From assembly GCA_024701455.1 (NCBI GenBank), contig JABXYP010000001.1, positions 1,430,001 to 1,494,000 on the forward strand: a stretch of 64,000 nt of DNA, given 5' to 3'. This stretch comes from Bacillus sp. A301a_S52. GTDB lineage: Bacteria > Bacillota > Bacilli > Bacillales > Salisediminibacteriaceae. Positions 17,693 to 26,377 of the stretch are shown here, in pieces. Below the pieces are notes generated by a model that saw only the letters and a list, made by a program, of their open reading frames with translations, searched no databases and was not told the DNA's origin. The position numbers were made by a program, and so were the translations under genes. Within the stretch, counting starts at the first letter, position 1. Every line of letters starts with the position of its first letter.

Positions 17693-18520
17693 ATGTATTT
17701 TCATAAGAAGAGGTTCACATTTGTAGCAGGTGAACAAAACTTGCCGTTATTTGTAGAAAGTGTTGGTTATAATCCCCAGGAACAAAAGTTCACAAGACCA
17801 GAGGGCTATCCTTACTTTCATTGGCTTTTAACGTTAGAAGGCAAAGGAACGTTCATTTTTAATGGTCAATCTTATGTGATGACACCGGGAAGAGGCATTT
17901 TCCTAAAGCCATATACACCCCACTCTTATTATACAAATGGCTCTTTGTGGTCTACTGCCTACATTACATTTGGAGGAGCTTCTGTCGTCTCCATTTTAAA
18001 GGCTCTAGAATTGAATTTTTCAGCTGTGTATAACGAAAATAAAGATAAACATTTTTATAATATAATGAAAGCGATGATCGATAAAGTGGAGGTAGAGTCT
18101 GAATTCTCACGATTAGAGTTATCTAGCTACTTATATCATTTCTTAATTAAATTGAGAACTTATGGAAAAATTAACAATCAGCCGTCCCTTTCTCATAATT
18201 ATACGAAGGTTCGGCCTGTTGTGGATTGGTTGGAAATTGTTTATGCCGAAAATATAGGATTACAGGATATTGCCGCACATATGAATATGAGCCCACAATA
18301 CTTAAATAGACTGTTTCAAGACACATTTGGTATTAGTCCCTACTCATTTTTGATTCAACTTAGAATAAGAAAGTCTAAAGAAATTTTAGTATCGAATCAA
18401 GAAATTCCCCTCAGCCAAGTAGCTGCTCTAGTAGGATTTAATGATGTTAGTAATTTCGTTGCGACGTTTAGAAAAAAAGAGGGGATAACGCCAAGAAAGT
18501 ATCGTATCCTTCACAGTTAA
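17693..18520 (+). CDS. AraC-family transcriptional regulator of the gan operon (inferred)
   Basis: 275 residues. The N-terminal half is a cupin-like sugar-binding domain (EGYPYFHWLLTLEGKGTFIF, then the FLKPYTPHSYY stretch). The C-terminal 100 residues carry two helix-turn-helix units, with GLQDIAAHMNMSPQYLNRLF and PLSQVAALVGFNDVSNFVATF followed by the GITPRKYR end typical of the family. It lies just upstream of, and in the same direction as, the galactan genes, which in B. subtilis are controlled by the LacI-type GanR. Control of gan genes by this protein is inferred from position. Confidence 0.87.
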   Translation: MYFHKKRFTFVAGEQNLPLFVESVGYNPQEQKFTRPEGYPYFHWLLTLEGKGTFIFNGQSYVMTPGRGIFLKPYTPHSYYTNGSLWSTAYITFGGASVVSILKALELNFSAVYNENKDKHFYNIMKAMIDKVEVESEFSRLELSSYLYHFLIKLRTYGKINNQPSLSHNYTKVRPVVDWLEIVYAENIGLQDIAAHMNMSPQYLNRLFQDTFGISPYSFLIQLRIRKSKEILVSNQEIPLSQVAALVGFNDVSNFVATFRKKEGITPRKYRILHS

Positions 18521-18744
18521 TTTAATTAATAAAGTATCATATTTTTATAAGTTTATTCAAACTTATATTTGAATTTTAAGCTAATTATTATTCAATGTTT
18601 AGTCTGAATCCCTTATAAAATAAGATGTATTTTGACTTTTTAAAAATGATTGGTTATTCATTTTCTCTCTCTATTCCTTTAAAGTATAACTTTAACTAGT
18701 TTCATTTTTTTATAAAAGTTAAGAGTTATTTTATATTTAAAAAG

Positions 18745-18780
18745 ACATGTAAGCGCTTATAATTTAGGTGTGTTACATGT
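18745..18780 (+). promoter_or_regulatory. gan promoter region: cre box, -10 and flanking inverted repeat
   Basis: TGTAAGCGCTTATA at 18748-18761 matches the CcpA cre consensus at 13 of 14 positions. It overlaps a -10-like TATAAT at 18758-18763. ACATGTAA (18745-18752) and TTACATGT (18773-18780) form an inverted repeat around it. No good -35 is visible, which fits a promoter needing an activator such as the AraC protein. Carbon catabolite repression is therefore likely. Confidence 0.65.
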
Positions 18781-18807
18781 GAATAATAAAAAGGGAGTTG
18801 AATCATA

Positions 18808-20076
18808 ATGAAAAGATTTGTAGTAAGTTTAGGGATATCAATTTTTGTCGTTTCAGCTTTGACGGGATGTGGGCCGGATGATGAGACAGAAACCTCAAAT
18901 TCCAATAATACTGTCAATGATCATAATGAAACAGGGGAACCAGAAAAACCTGACTCATTAGAAATATGGGCTAATGATGATGAGTATCAGTTTGCGGCGG
19001 TTCAAGAGCTAGTTTCACAATTTGAAGATGAATACGGTATTGAAGTAGAAGTGACAGCCTATTTGATGGCCGATCAAGATGAAGCATTTGCATTAGACGC
19101 TCCAGGCGGTATAGGACCAGATGTAATATTTCAGCCGCATGATAGACTCGGAGATTTGACATCACAAAACTTGTTAGCTCCTCTTGAGGTAGATGAAGAG
19201 CTCCTTGCTGAGTATACAGAAGAAGCTGTCACAGCATTTACATTAGATGGCGAAGTTTACGGTGCTCCACTCGTGATGGAAAACACAGCGCTTTACTATA
19301 ATAAAGACTTTATAGATACCGTTCCTGAAACAATGGAGGAGCTTTATGATTTGGCAGATTCTTTAACGGATGCTAGTCATGATGAATATGGTTTTTTGTT
19401 TGAAGCGTTAAACTTTTACCATGTTTATCCTTGGATAGGTGGCTACGGAGGCTATGTCTTCTCACAAGATGATGAAGGAAATTATAACATCGATGATATT
19501 GGGTTAGATAATGACGGTGCTGTTGAAGCTTATGAAGAAGTTCAATCACTATTCGAACGAGGTATTTTACCGCGCAGTGTTGATGAAGACGTGATTAATG
19601 GGTTATTTACAGATGGAAAAGTAGCGATGGCCGTGTCTGGTCCATGGGCAATGGCATCTTATTCAGAGGCGTTAGGTGACAGTCTAGGCGTTGCGCCACT
19701 TCCTGAGTTGTCTAATGGGAGCACGCCAACACCATTTGCAGGTGTTAAAGGATGGCTCGTATCGAATTACTCAGAAAACACGTATTGGGCATCACAATTA
19801 GCTCTTTATTTATCAACAGCTGACGCTCAGTCTTACTACTATGAAGAAACAGGAGAAATCCCTGCTAGACCAGACGCTACCGTAGAAGATGAGTTTGCAG
19901 AAGCCTTTTTGGAACAATCTCAATCAGCGGAGCCAATGCCCAATATTCCTGAGATGGGACAAGTTTGGGATCCAATGGAAGACTCGTTGCAATTTAACGC
20001 TGAGGGACAAGACCCAGAAGAAATTCTAGAAGAAGCTGTTGAAGAAATTCATGATTATATTGACATGATGAATTAA
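18808..20076 (+). CDS. ganS: galactooligosaccharide ABC transporter binding lipoprotein
   Basis: 422 residues, MalE/CycB-like. A lipoprotein signal ends in LTGC and is followed by an acidic, Asn/Glu-rich linker. The domain starts at SLEIWANDDEYQFAAVQELV and contains the MALE-type DVIFQPHDRLGDL, YGAPLVMENTALYYNKD and AMAVSGPWAMASY stretches, which bind maltodextrin-like or galactosyl oligomers. First structural gene of the gan operon. Separated from ganP by a 299-base gap that carries a hairpin and repeat A copy 5. Substrate is inferred from the GH53 and GH42 enzymes. Confidence 0.88.
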   Translation: MKRFVVSLGISIFVVSALTGCGPDDETETSNSNNTVNDHNETGEPEKPDSLEIWANDDEYQFAAVQELVSQFEDEYGIEVEVTAYLMADQDEAFALDAPGGIGPDVIFQPHDRLGDLTSQNLLAPLEVDEELLAEYTEEAVTAFTLDGEVYGAPLVMENTALYYNKDFIDTVPETMEELYDLADSLTDASHDEYGFLFEALNFYHVYPWIGGYGGYVFSQDDEGNYNIDDIGLDNDGAVEAYEEVQSLFERGILPRSVDEDVINGLFTDGKVAMAVSGPWAMASYSEALGDSLGVAPLPELSNGSTPTPFAGVKGWLVSNYSENTYWASQLALYLSTADAQSYYYEETGEIPARPDATVEDEFAEAFLEQSQSAEPMPNIPEMGQVWDPMEDSLQFNAEGQDPEEILEEAVEEIHDYIDMMN

Positions 20077-20125
20077 TACCACATTTAGAACGCTATAGGA
20101 AAAGGGAAATTTTAAACTTTCCTTT

Positions 20126-20270
20126 CTGCATGAATGGACCTCCGACCTCAAAATAAAGAAGAGAAACTCTATTTAGGCGGAGCTAATGGTTGCTAAATGT
20201 CCTGATCCACTCAACGACCAATCAGTGGGAGAACGAAATCCCCCCCCACTGATTGAAGGTTCGTTTGATC
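20126..20270 (+). repeat. repeat A, copy 5, between ganS and ganP
   Basis: Nearly full length. The first hairpin pairs CTCCG with CGGAG, where copy 3 has TTCCG with CGGAA. The second hairpin pairs CAATCAGTGGG with CCCACTGATTG. It lies within the operon and could affect the ratio of binding protein to permease mRNA. A weak hairpin (AAAGGGAAA / CTTTCCTTT) just precedes it. Confidence 0.82.
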
Positions 20271-20375
20271 ATCTGCCTATTAAATGAATTTATTGCTATT
20301 ATTCGTGTTATTGCATTAAAGACATGAGTATGAAATCTATTCTTCCGTTTAAATTATAGAAAGGAGGCTAGCAGG

Positions 20376-21701
20376 GTGGTAAAAGATTCAGAAAAACAAC
20401 AAATAGATAGACTAAATAAGCCACACCGTTTTACTAACCATAAGCCACTGCGAGCACTTCTATTATCAATCATTCCAGGTATGGGGCAATTCTACAATCG
20501 TAAATTTTATAAAGGGAGTATCTTTTTTATTCTTTTTTCCGCTTTTGTTATTGCGTTTGCAGACTTTATCGACATGGGGTTATGGGGAATTTTTACGCTC
20601 GGTACACAAGTGGGGAGAGACCATTCTCTCGTCTTAATTATTCAAGGTCTTGTGACGATCTTTCTTTTAATAATGGCTCTATTATTCTATGTCATTAATT
20701 TACGGGACGCTTATAAAGATGCGGATAAATTGAAGAATGGTTTTACGATTCCTTCTTTAAAAGAATCCTTTCATAATACGTATGAAAAAACGTTTCCTTA
20801 TTTTCTCATAGGACCTGGCTTTTTCTTAGTCGTATTTGCCATTATATTACCGCTGGCGTTTATGCTATCTTTAGCATTTATGAATTATCGTTTGAGGAAC
20901 GCCCCGCCTGCCGCTTTATTGGACTGGGTAGGATTCGATAATTTTATTCAGCTTGCAACTGTACCAATTTGGCAAAATACATTTTTAAGTGTTATTAGTT
21001 GGACGCTTATATGGACTCTTGTAGCCACTACCCTCCAAATCGCATTGGCATTGTTCCTTGCGGTTCTCGTGAACGATAAGCGGATCAAATTTAAGAAAAC
21101 ATTAAGAACGATGCTTATTTTACCTTGGGCAGTACCGGGATTCGTGTCTATTCTTATTTTCGCAGCTATGTTTAACGATGGATTCGGTGCGATAAATAGG
21201 CAGATTATGGAACCGTTATTTAATATGAGTATTCCGTGGTTAACAGATGTCTTTTGGACACGAGTGGCAATCATCTCGATTCAAGTTTGGCTAGGATTCC
21301 CGTTTGTGTTTGCTTTATTTACAGGTGTGCTACAAAGTGTCTCTAATGAATGGTATGAAGCAGCAGATGTAGATGGTGCTTCAAGGTGGCAAAAATTCAC
21401 TAAAATAACGTTTCCACATGTTATGTTTGCCACAGCACCGTTGATGATTATGCAATACACGCATAACTTTAATAATTTTAATATTATTTATCTCTTTAAT
21501 GAGGGTGGACCTGCTATTCGCGGACAAAATGCAGGTGGAACGGATATTCTGATTTCTTGGGTGTATAACCTTACTTTTTCCCAACAAAATTACAGTATGG
21601 CAGCAGCCATTTCTATGATTATCGGATTGATCATAGGGTTACTTGCTTTCTTACAATTTAGAAGAACCCGTTCTTATAAGGAAGAGGGTGAAGTATATTG
21701 A
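20376..21701 (+). CDS. ganP: galactooligosaccharide ABC transporter permease
   Basis: 441 residues, with about eight membrane helices. As in MalF/GanP proteins, extra N-terminal helices precede the transport domain, which shows the EAA loop (YEAADVDGASRWQKFTKITF). The GTG start at 20376 is preceded by AAGGAGG eight bases upstream. The early sequence PLRALLLSIIPGMGQFYNRK is a DUF5683-like cap seen in several Bacillus sugar permeases. The next gene starts in the TTGA overlapping its stop. Confidence 0.9.
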   Translation: MVKDSEKQQIDRLNKPHRFTNHKPLRALLLSIIPGMGQFYNRKFYKGSIFFILFSAFVIAFADFIDMGLWGIFTLGTQVGRDHSLVLIIQGLVTIFLLIMALLFYVINLRDAYKDADKLKNGFTIPSLKESFHNTYEKTFPYFLIGPGFFLVVFAIILPLAFMLSLAFMNYRLRNAPPAALLDWVGFDNFIQLATVPIWQNTFLSVISWTLIWTLVATTLQIALALFLAVLVNDKRIKFKKTLRTMLILPWAVPGFVSILIFAAMFNDGFGAINRQIMEPLFNMSIPWLTDVFWTRVAIISIQVWLGFPFVFALFTGVLQSVSNEWYEAADVDGASRWQKFTKITFPHVMFATAPLMIMQYTHNFNNFNIIYLFNEGGPAIRGQNAGGTDILISWVYNLTFSQQNYSMAAAISMIIGLIIGLLAFLQFRRTRSYKEEGEVY

Positions 21702-22543
21702 AGGCTAAAACAAAAAGTAAACTTGAAGTGGCAGCGATTTATGGGGTATTTGCTATTATGTTTGTCATCATTGCTTATCCTCTTTTATGGGCTGTCGGTA
21801 TGTCCCTCAACCCAGGAAGAAGTTTATTTTCAGCTACAATGATACCTGAAAATTGGAGTTTAGAGCATTTCAAATGGCTGTTTTTCGAAGACCCACGTGG
21901 ACGTTATGTGACTTGGTATAAAAATAGTTTAATCGTGGCGATTGCAACCTCGTTTTTCTCAGTGGTTGTATCCACATTAACGGCATATGCTTTTTCAAGG
22001 TTTAAATTTGTCGGTAGAAAAAATGGCTTATTTATTCTACTAGTGTTGCAAATGTTCCCTATATTAATGGCGATGGTAGCAATCTATCTTCTATTAAATA
22101 TGGTAGGGCTTATCGATAATCTCGTTGGGTTAATAATTATCTATGTCGGGGCTAGTGTGCCGATGATGACGTTTCTCGTAAAAGGCTACTTTGATACAGT
22201 GCCGAAAGAGTTAGATGAAGCGGCAAGAATTGATGGCGCTGGTCCTTTACGGGTTTTTTATTCGATTATGCTTCCTCTTGCTAAGCCAATTATCTCAGTG
22301 GTTGCTTTGTTTCAATTTATGACCCCGTTCATGGATTTCTTATTACCGAGGATTGTGCTGAGAAGCGAAGAGAATTTTACATTAGCTTTAGGACTGTTTA
22401 ATTTTGTGAGTAATGAATTCGATAACAATTTTACGCGTTTTGCAGCGGGAGCGATCCTAGTAGCTATTCCAATTGCCGCAGTATTTTTATATTTACAGCG
22501 ATATCTTATTTCCGGTCTTACAGCTGGAGGTACGAAAGGTTAA
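21698..22543 (+). CDS. ganQ: galactooligosaccharide ABC transporter permease
   Basis: 281 residues with six membrane helices, MalG-like. EAA loop: ELDEAARIDGAGPLRVFYSI near residue 170. The TTG start overlaps the ganP stop by four bases (TTGA) and is served by AGGGTGA, so translation is coupled. No ATPase gene is in the operon; as in B. subtilis, a shared MsmX-type ATPase encoded elsewhere probably energises it. Confidence 0.9.
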   Translation: MKAKTKSKLEVAAIYGVFAIMFVIIAYPLLWAVGMSLNPGRSLFSATMIPENWSLEHFKWLFFEDPRGRYVTWYKNSLIVAIATSFFSVVVSTLTAYAFSRFKFVGRKNGLFILLVLQMFPILMAMVAIYLLLNMVGLIDNLVGLIIIYVGASVPMMTFLVKGYFDTVPKELDEAARIDGAGPLRVFYSIMLPLAKPIISVVALFQFMTPFMDFLLPRIVLRSEENFTLALGLFNFVSNEFDNNFTRFAAGAILVAIPIAAVFLYLQRYLISGLTAGGTKG

Positions 22544-22561
22544 GGGCTTGTGATATCTCAT

Positions 22562-22615
22562 TTTATCACAGATAAGTGACCGTAAAACGCCTACTGATTG
22601 AAGGTTCGTTTTATT
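22562..22615 (+). repeat. repeat A, copy 6 (ends only)
   Basis: A 54-base internally deleted copy: the left end TTTATCACAGATAAG joined directly to the right end CTGATTGAAGGTTCGTTTTAT. It lies between ganQ and ganA. It helps define both element ends. Confidence 0.75.
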
Positions 22616-22643
22616 AATGAATGTAAAGGTGATGTGATTAGAT

Positions 22644-24707
22644 ATGAAGAAATTCCCTCTTATCAGCGATAAAATTCAAGGATTGTTACATGGTGCTGAT
22701 TATAATCCTGAGCAATGGCTTGATTATCCTGATGTATTTGAAGAAGATATACGTCTTATGAAAAAAGCATCCTGCAATGTCATGTCTGTAGGAATATTCT
22801 CATGGGTATCCCTAGAGCCAGAAGAGGGTGTGTTCACGTTCGACTGGCTTGATAATGTGTTAGATACGTTATATAAAAACGATATTTTTGTTTTTTTAGC
22901 CACACCGAGCGGAGCAAGGCCTGCTTGGATGTCTGAGAAATATCCAGAAGTACTTCGAACGACAAAGCAACGAGTCAAAAATTTACATGGTGAACGACAT
23001 AATCATTGCTTTACGTCTCCAATTTATAGAGAGAAAGTGACGATCATAAATGAAATGCTTTCAGAATGTTATGCCGATCACCCTGCTGTTATCGGCTGGC
23101 ATATCTCAAATGAGTATGGTGGTGACTGCCATTGTGACTACTGTCAGGAAGCTTTTAGAACATGGCTTAAACATAAATATGGGACACTGGAAAAACTGAA
23201 TCACGCTTGGTGGACGACGTTTTGGAGCCATACAATGACATCATGGTCACAGGTTGAATCACCGGCCCCACACGGTGAAAAGTCAGTTCACGGGCTTAAT
23301 CTCGACTGGAATCGTTTTGTCACAGATCAAACAATTGATTTCTTTAAGCATGAAGTTGAGGGTGTTCGTAAAAAGGCCAATCAACTACCTGTAACGACAA
23401 ATTTTATGGAAGCGTTTGAAGGGTTAAATTATTGGGAGTTCGCTAAGCATGTAGATGTCGTTTCTTGGGACTCATATCCAACATGGCACGATGGGGAACC
23501 CCCTTCAAACTTAGCGTCTTGGATTTCATTTAACCATGATTTAATGCGCTCGTTAAAAGACGGGCAACCTTTTATGCTCATGGAAAGTACCCCAAGTTTA
23601 ACGAACTGGCAAAACATAAGTAAATTGAAGAAGCCGGGAATGCATCTGCTTTCTTCTCTTCAAGCTGTGGCTCATGGCGCGGACACAGTGCAATACTTCC
23701 AATGGCGAAAAAGTAGAGGATCGAGCGAAAAATTTCATGGAGCTGTCATTGATCACAAAGGAGGAGAGGATACGCGCGTTTTCCGAGAAGTGAGCGAATT
23801 AGGCACCGTTTTGAGTCAATTGCGTGATGTAGCTGGTACGTCTATTCATTCAGAGGTTGCCATCGTATTTGATTGGGAAAATCGTTGGGCTTTGAAAGAT
23901 GCCCAAGGTCCCCGTAACATTGGGATTCATTATGAAAGAACGGTTCGACAACACTATCAAGCATTTTGGGAGCAAGGGATTTCAGTTGATATAGTTGACT
24001 CTCAGTGTGATTTTTCAAAGTATAAGCTCGTCATTGCCCCGATGCTTTATATGATGAAAACGGGTGTGAGTGAAAAGATTGAAGCTTATGTAGATTCTGG
24101 TGGTCATTTTGTAACGACTTATTGGTCAGGAATTGTTGATGAAAATGATCTTGTACATTTAGGTGGCTTACCTGAACCATTGCGAAAAACACTAGGTATT
24201 TATTCAGAAGAAATTGATGCTTTGTATGATCATGAAACGAATGTCATGATAACGACTGGTGATAACGCTCTTAATATGACCGGGCAGTATAATGTTTATG
24301 AGTTATGTGACATTGTTCGTCTTGAAGGAGCAGACATCATTGCAACATATGAACATGATTTTTATGCTGGAAAACCTGCTGTTACAAGTCATGCATATGG
24401 TGAAGGGCAAGCTTATTATGTAGCCGCACACGGTAGTCAACATTTTTACGAAGCGTTTTACACGCAAATTAGTCTCAAAGCAGGTCTAAAGCGTCATTTA
24501 AATAGTCAGCTGCCTACAGGCGTTACGGTACAAAAGCGTACTGATGGTAAAACAAATTTTCTGTTTTTAATGAATTTTACTGATGAGGAGCAGGCTGTGC
24601 ACGTATGTGATCAATTTACTGACATGATAGATAACAAAGAAACTAGCGAAGAGATTCGTTTGAAACCATACGGTATTGCTGTATTGAAAGAAACATCTAC
24701 CTATTAA
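22644..24707 (+). CDS. ganA: GH42 beta-galactosidase
   Basis: Cytoplasmic enzyme of 687 residues that hydrolyses imported galactooligosaccharides. Acid/base Glu157 lies in WHISNEYGG and the nucleophile Glu314 in FMLMESTPS. Cys122, Cys162, Cys164 and Cys167 form the zinc cluster of many GH42 enzymes. The central trimerisation and C-terminal beta domains are complete, so length is normal. No signal peptide. The start follows AAAGGTGATG. Confidence 0.93.
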   Translation: MKKFPLISDKIQGLLHGADYNPEQWLDYPDVFEEDIRLMKKASCNVMSVGIFSWVSLEPEEGVFTFDWLDNVLDTLYKNDIFVFLATPSGARPAWMSEKYPEVLRTTKQRVKNLHGERHNHCFTSPIYREKVTIINEMLSECYADHPAVIGWHISNEYGGDCHCDYCQEAFRTWLKHKYGTLEKLNHAWWTTFWSHTMTSWSQVESPAPHGEKSVHGLNLDWNRFVTDQTIDFFKHEVEGVRKKANQLPVTTNFMEAFEGLNYWEFAKHVDVVSWDSYPTWHDGEPPSNLASWISFNHDLMRSLKDGQPFMLMESTPSLTNWQNISKLKKPGMHLLSSLQAVAHGADTVQYFQWRKSRGSSEKFHGAVIDHKGGEDTRVFREVSELGTVLSQLRDVAGTSIHSEVAIVFDWENRWALKDAQGPRNIGIHYERTVRQHYQAFWEQGISVDIVDSQCDFSKYKLVIAPMLYMMKTGVSEKIEAYVDSGGHFVTTYWSGIVDENDLVHLGGLPEPLRKTLGIYSEEIDALYDHETNVMITTGDNALNMTGQYNVYELCDIVRLEGADIIATYEHDFYAGKPAVTSHAYGEGQAYYVAAHGSQHFYEAFYTQISLKAGLKRHLNSQLPTGVTVQKRTDGKTNFLFLMNFTDEEQAVHVCDQFTDMIDNKETSEEIRLKPYGIAVLKETSTY

Positions 24708-24732
24708 ATATACTTTAATGAGGTGAAAGTGG

Positions 24733-25899
24733 ATGAAAAAGAAACGGACATTTATTTTAGGTACAGTGTTAAGTGTTTTAGCTTTTTCGGCAGCCGCCGC
24801 TCTTTCTGTTCTTGCTTCAGAGAGTGAACAAGGGACAGGTGAGCCTTTTATTAAAGGGGCGGACGTCTCTTTGTTGCAAAAAGTAGAACGAGGTGGAGGG
24901 ACATTCTATGATAATGGCGTAGAAAAGGACGCTCTGGAAATATTGAAAGATAACGGTGTAAACTATATACGATTGAAAATTTGGGAAGATCCAGTCAATG
25001 TGGGTGGTGCTAATGACTTAGAGGAAACAGTCACGATGGCACAACGCGTAAAAGAACACGATATGGGCTTTCTCTTAAATTTTCATTACTCAAACTTTTG
25101 GGCCGATCCTGAAAGACAAAACAAACCGACCGCATGGGAAGGCTTGACGTTTGATGAATTAGTCGATGCAGTGTATGATCATACTGCTGAAACGTTACAA
25201 GCATTAGAAGAAGTAGATGCCTTGCCAGATATGATTCAAATCGGTAATGAAATTCAGTCTGGTATGCTGTGGCCAGACGGTAAAACATGGGGAGAAGAAA
25301 AAGGCGTAGATTACGGTGGATTTGAAAATCTGGCACGGTTAGTAAATGCAGGTATTGAAGCCGTTCATGACACATTGCCAGAGAATCATAGTGTGGACAT
25401 AATGCTACATTTAGCAGACGGAGGAGATAATGACTTGTATCGTTGGTGGTTTGATGAGATATTAGCTAACGGTGTCCATGACTTTGAAGTAATTGGATTC
25501 TCGTATTATCCTTATTGGCATGGCACTTTAGATGACTTACAGGCTAACTTGAATGACATCAGTGAGAGGTATGATAAAGACGTCATCGTTGTTGAAACAT
25601 CCTATGCTCACACATTAGAAGATGGGGATGGCTTTCCAAATATATTCGGTGCAGAGGAAGAAGCTGAAGGCGGTTATCCGGCCACTGTTGAAGGACAGAA
25701 AGCATTTTTGGAAGACGTCATTTCCGTCATACACAGTGTGCCAAATAATCACGGCAGAGGTTTTTTCTATTGGGAACCAACATGGATACCGGCTGAAAAT
25801 GCAGGTTGGAAAGATGGCGAAGGAAATGCATGGGACAACCAGACATTATTTGATTTTGACGGAAACGCCTTACCATCACTAAAGATTTTTAATGATTAA
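24733..25899 (+). CDS. ganB: secreted arabinogalactan endo-1,4-beta-galactanase, GH53
   Basis: 388 residues with a Sec signal peptide (KKKRTFILGTVLSVLAFSA, likely cleavage near residue 29). GH53 hallmarks are FIKGADVSLL, acid/base Glu173 in IQIGNEIQSGMLWP and nucleophile Glu288 in VIVVETSYAHT. It would cut beta-1,4-galactan side chains of pectin outside the cell, feeding GanSPQ and GanA. The ribosome binding site is GAGGTGA. It is the last gene, followed by a strong terminator. Confidence 0.93.
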   Translation: MKKKRTFILGTVLSVLAFSAAAALSVLASESEQGTGEPFIKGADVSLLQKVERGGGTFYDNGVEKDALEILKDNGVNYIRLKIWEDPVNVGGANDLEETVTMAQRVKEHDMGFLLNFHYSNFWADPERQNKPTAWEGLTFDELVDAVYDHTAETLQALEEVDALPDMIQIGNEIQSGMLWPDGKTWGEEKGVDYGGFENLARLVNAGIEAVHDTLPENHSVDIMLHLADGGDNDLYRWWFDEILANGVHDFEVIGFSYYPYWHGTLDDLQANLNDISERYDKDVIVVETSYAHTLEDGDGFPNIFGAEEEAEGGYPATVEGQKAFLEDVISVIHSVPNNHGRGFFYWEPTWIPAENAGWKDGEGNAWDNQTLFDFDGNALPSLKIFND

Positions 25900-25909
25900 A
25901 TTTAAACGC

Positions 25910-25954
25910 AGCTTTTCTCACTAGTATTGTCTATGAGAAAAGCTCGTTTTCTTT
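25910..25954 (+). terminator. terminator of the gan operon
   Basis: AGCTTTTCTCA pairs perfectly with TGAGAAAAGCT around a 13-base loop and is followed by a T-rich tail. Confidence 0.88.
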
Positions 25955-25989
25955 CCTAAAATAATAAAGTATGAATGAGAGTTTTGCGA

Positions 25990-26067
25990 AAAAAACAAGC
26001 CTTCAATCAGTGGGCGTTTTTGCTCCTCTCTATTTTGAGCCGGGAGTTTAACGGTCGCTTATCTGTC
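25990..26067 (-). repeat. repeat A, copy 7, inverted and shortened
   Basis: Read on the reverse strand it starts ACAGATAAGCGACCGTTAAA, has CTCAAAATAGAGAGGAG and joins CCCACTGATTGAAGGCTTG. The second arm of hairpin 1 is deleted. It is the only reverse-oriented copy in the window. Confidence 0.72.
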
Positions 26068-26377
26068 ATACATAATTGGATGATGAATTTAAAACGACTG
26101 AACAACAGTTTTGATTAAGCTCGAAGTAAGACCTGTAAAGGGTGATAAGGGAAAGCAAGAGACGGACCAGTGTCTGAGAGATTGGATTTCTGTTGGAATA
26201 GAAGCCCTAAATTTGCTTCGCAGAGTTTAACCTACCCAAGAGGGGAAAGGGAATAAATGTGACGAAAGTGTGAACATTGAGCTATTGGTGGCGCTTAACT
26301 GTAAAATCGTGTATGCTTTCAATGAATATATTTTTACTATAGTAAAAGTAGTAATATTAATAACATGGGGTGAGGAA
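26068..26377 (+). other. unexplained leader upstream of the YtkA-like lipoprotein gene
   Basis: 310 bases without a supported ORF. A purine-rich, relatively GC-richer block at about 26130-26265 contains GGGTGATAAGGG, GACGGACC..GTGTCTG and CTACCCAAGAGGGG, which could fold locally. It does not match the T-box, TPP, SAM, lysine, purine or cobalamin motifs I can recall. It may be an untranslated leader or relic sequence. Confidence 0.3.
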
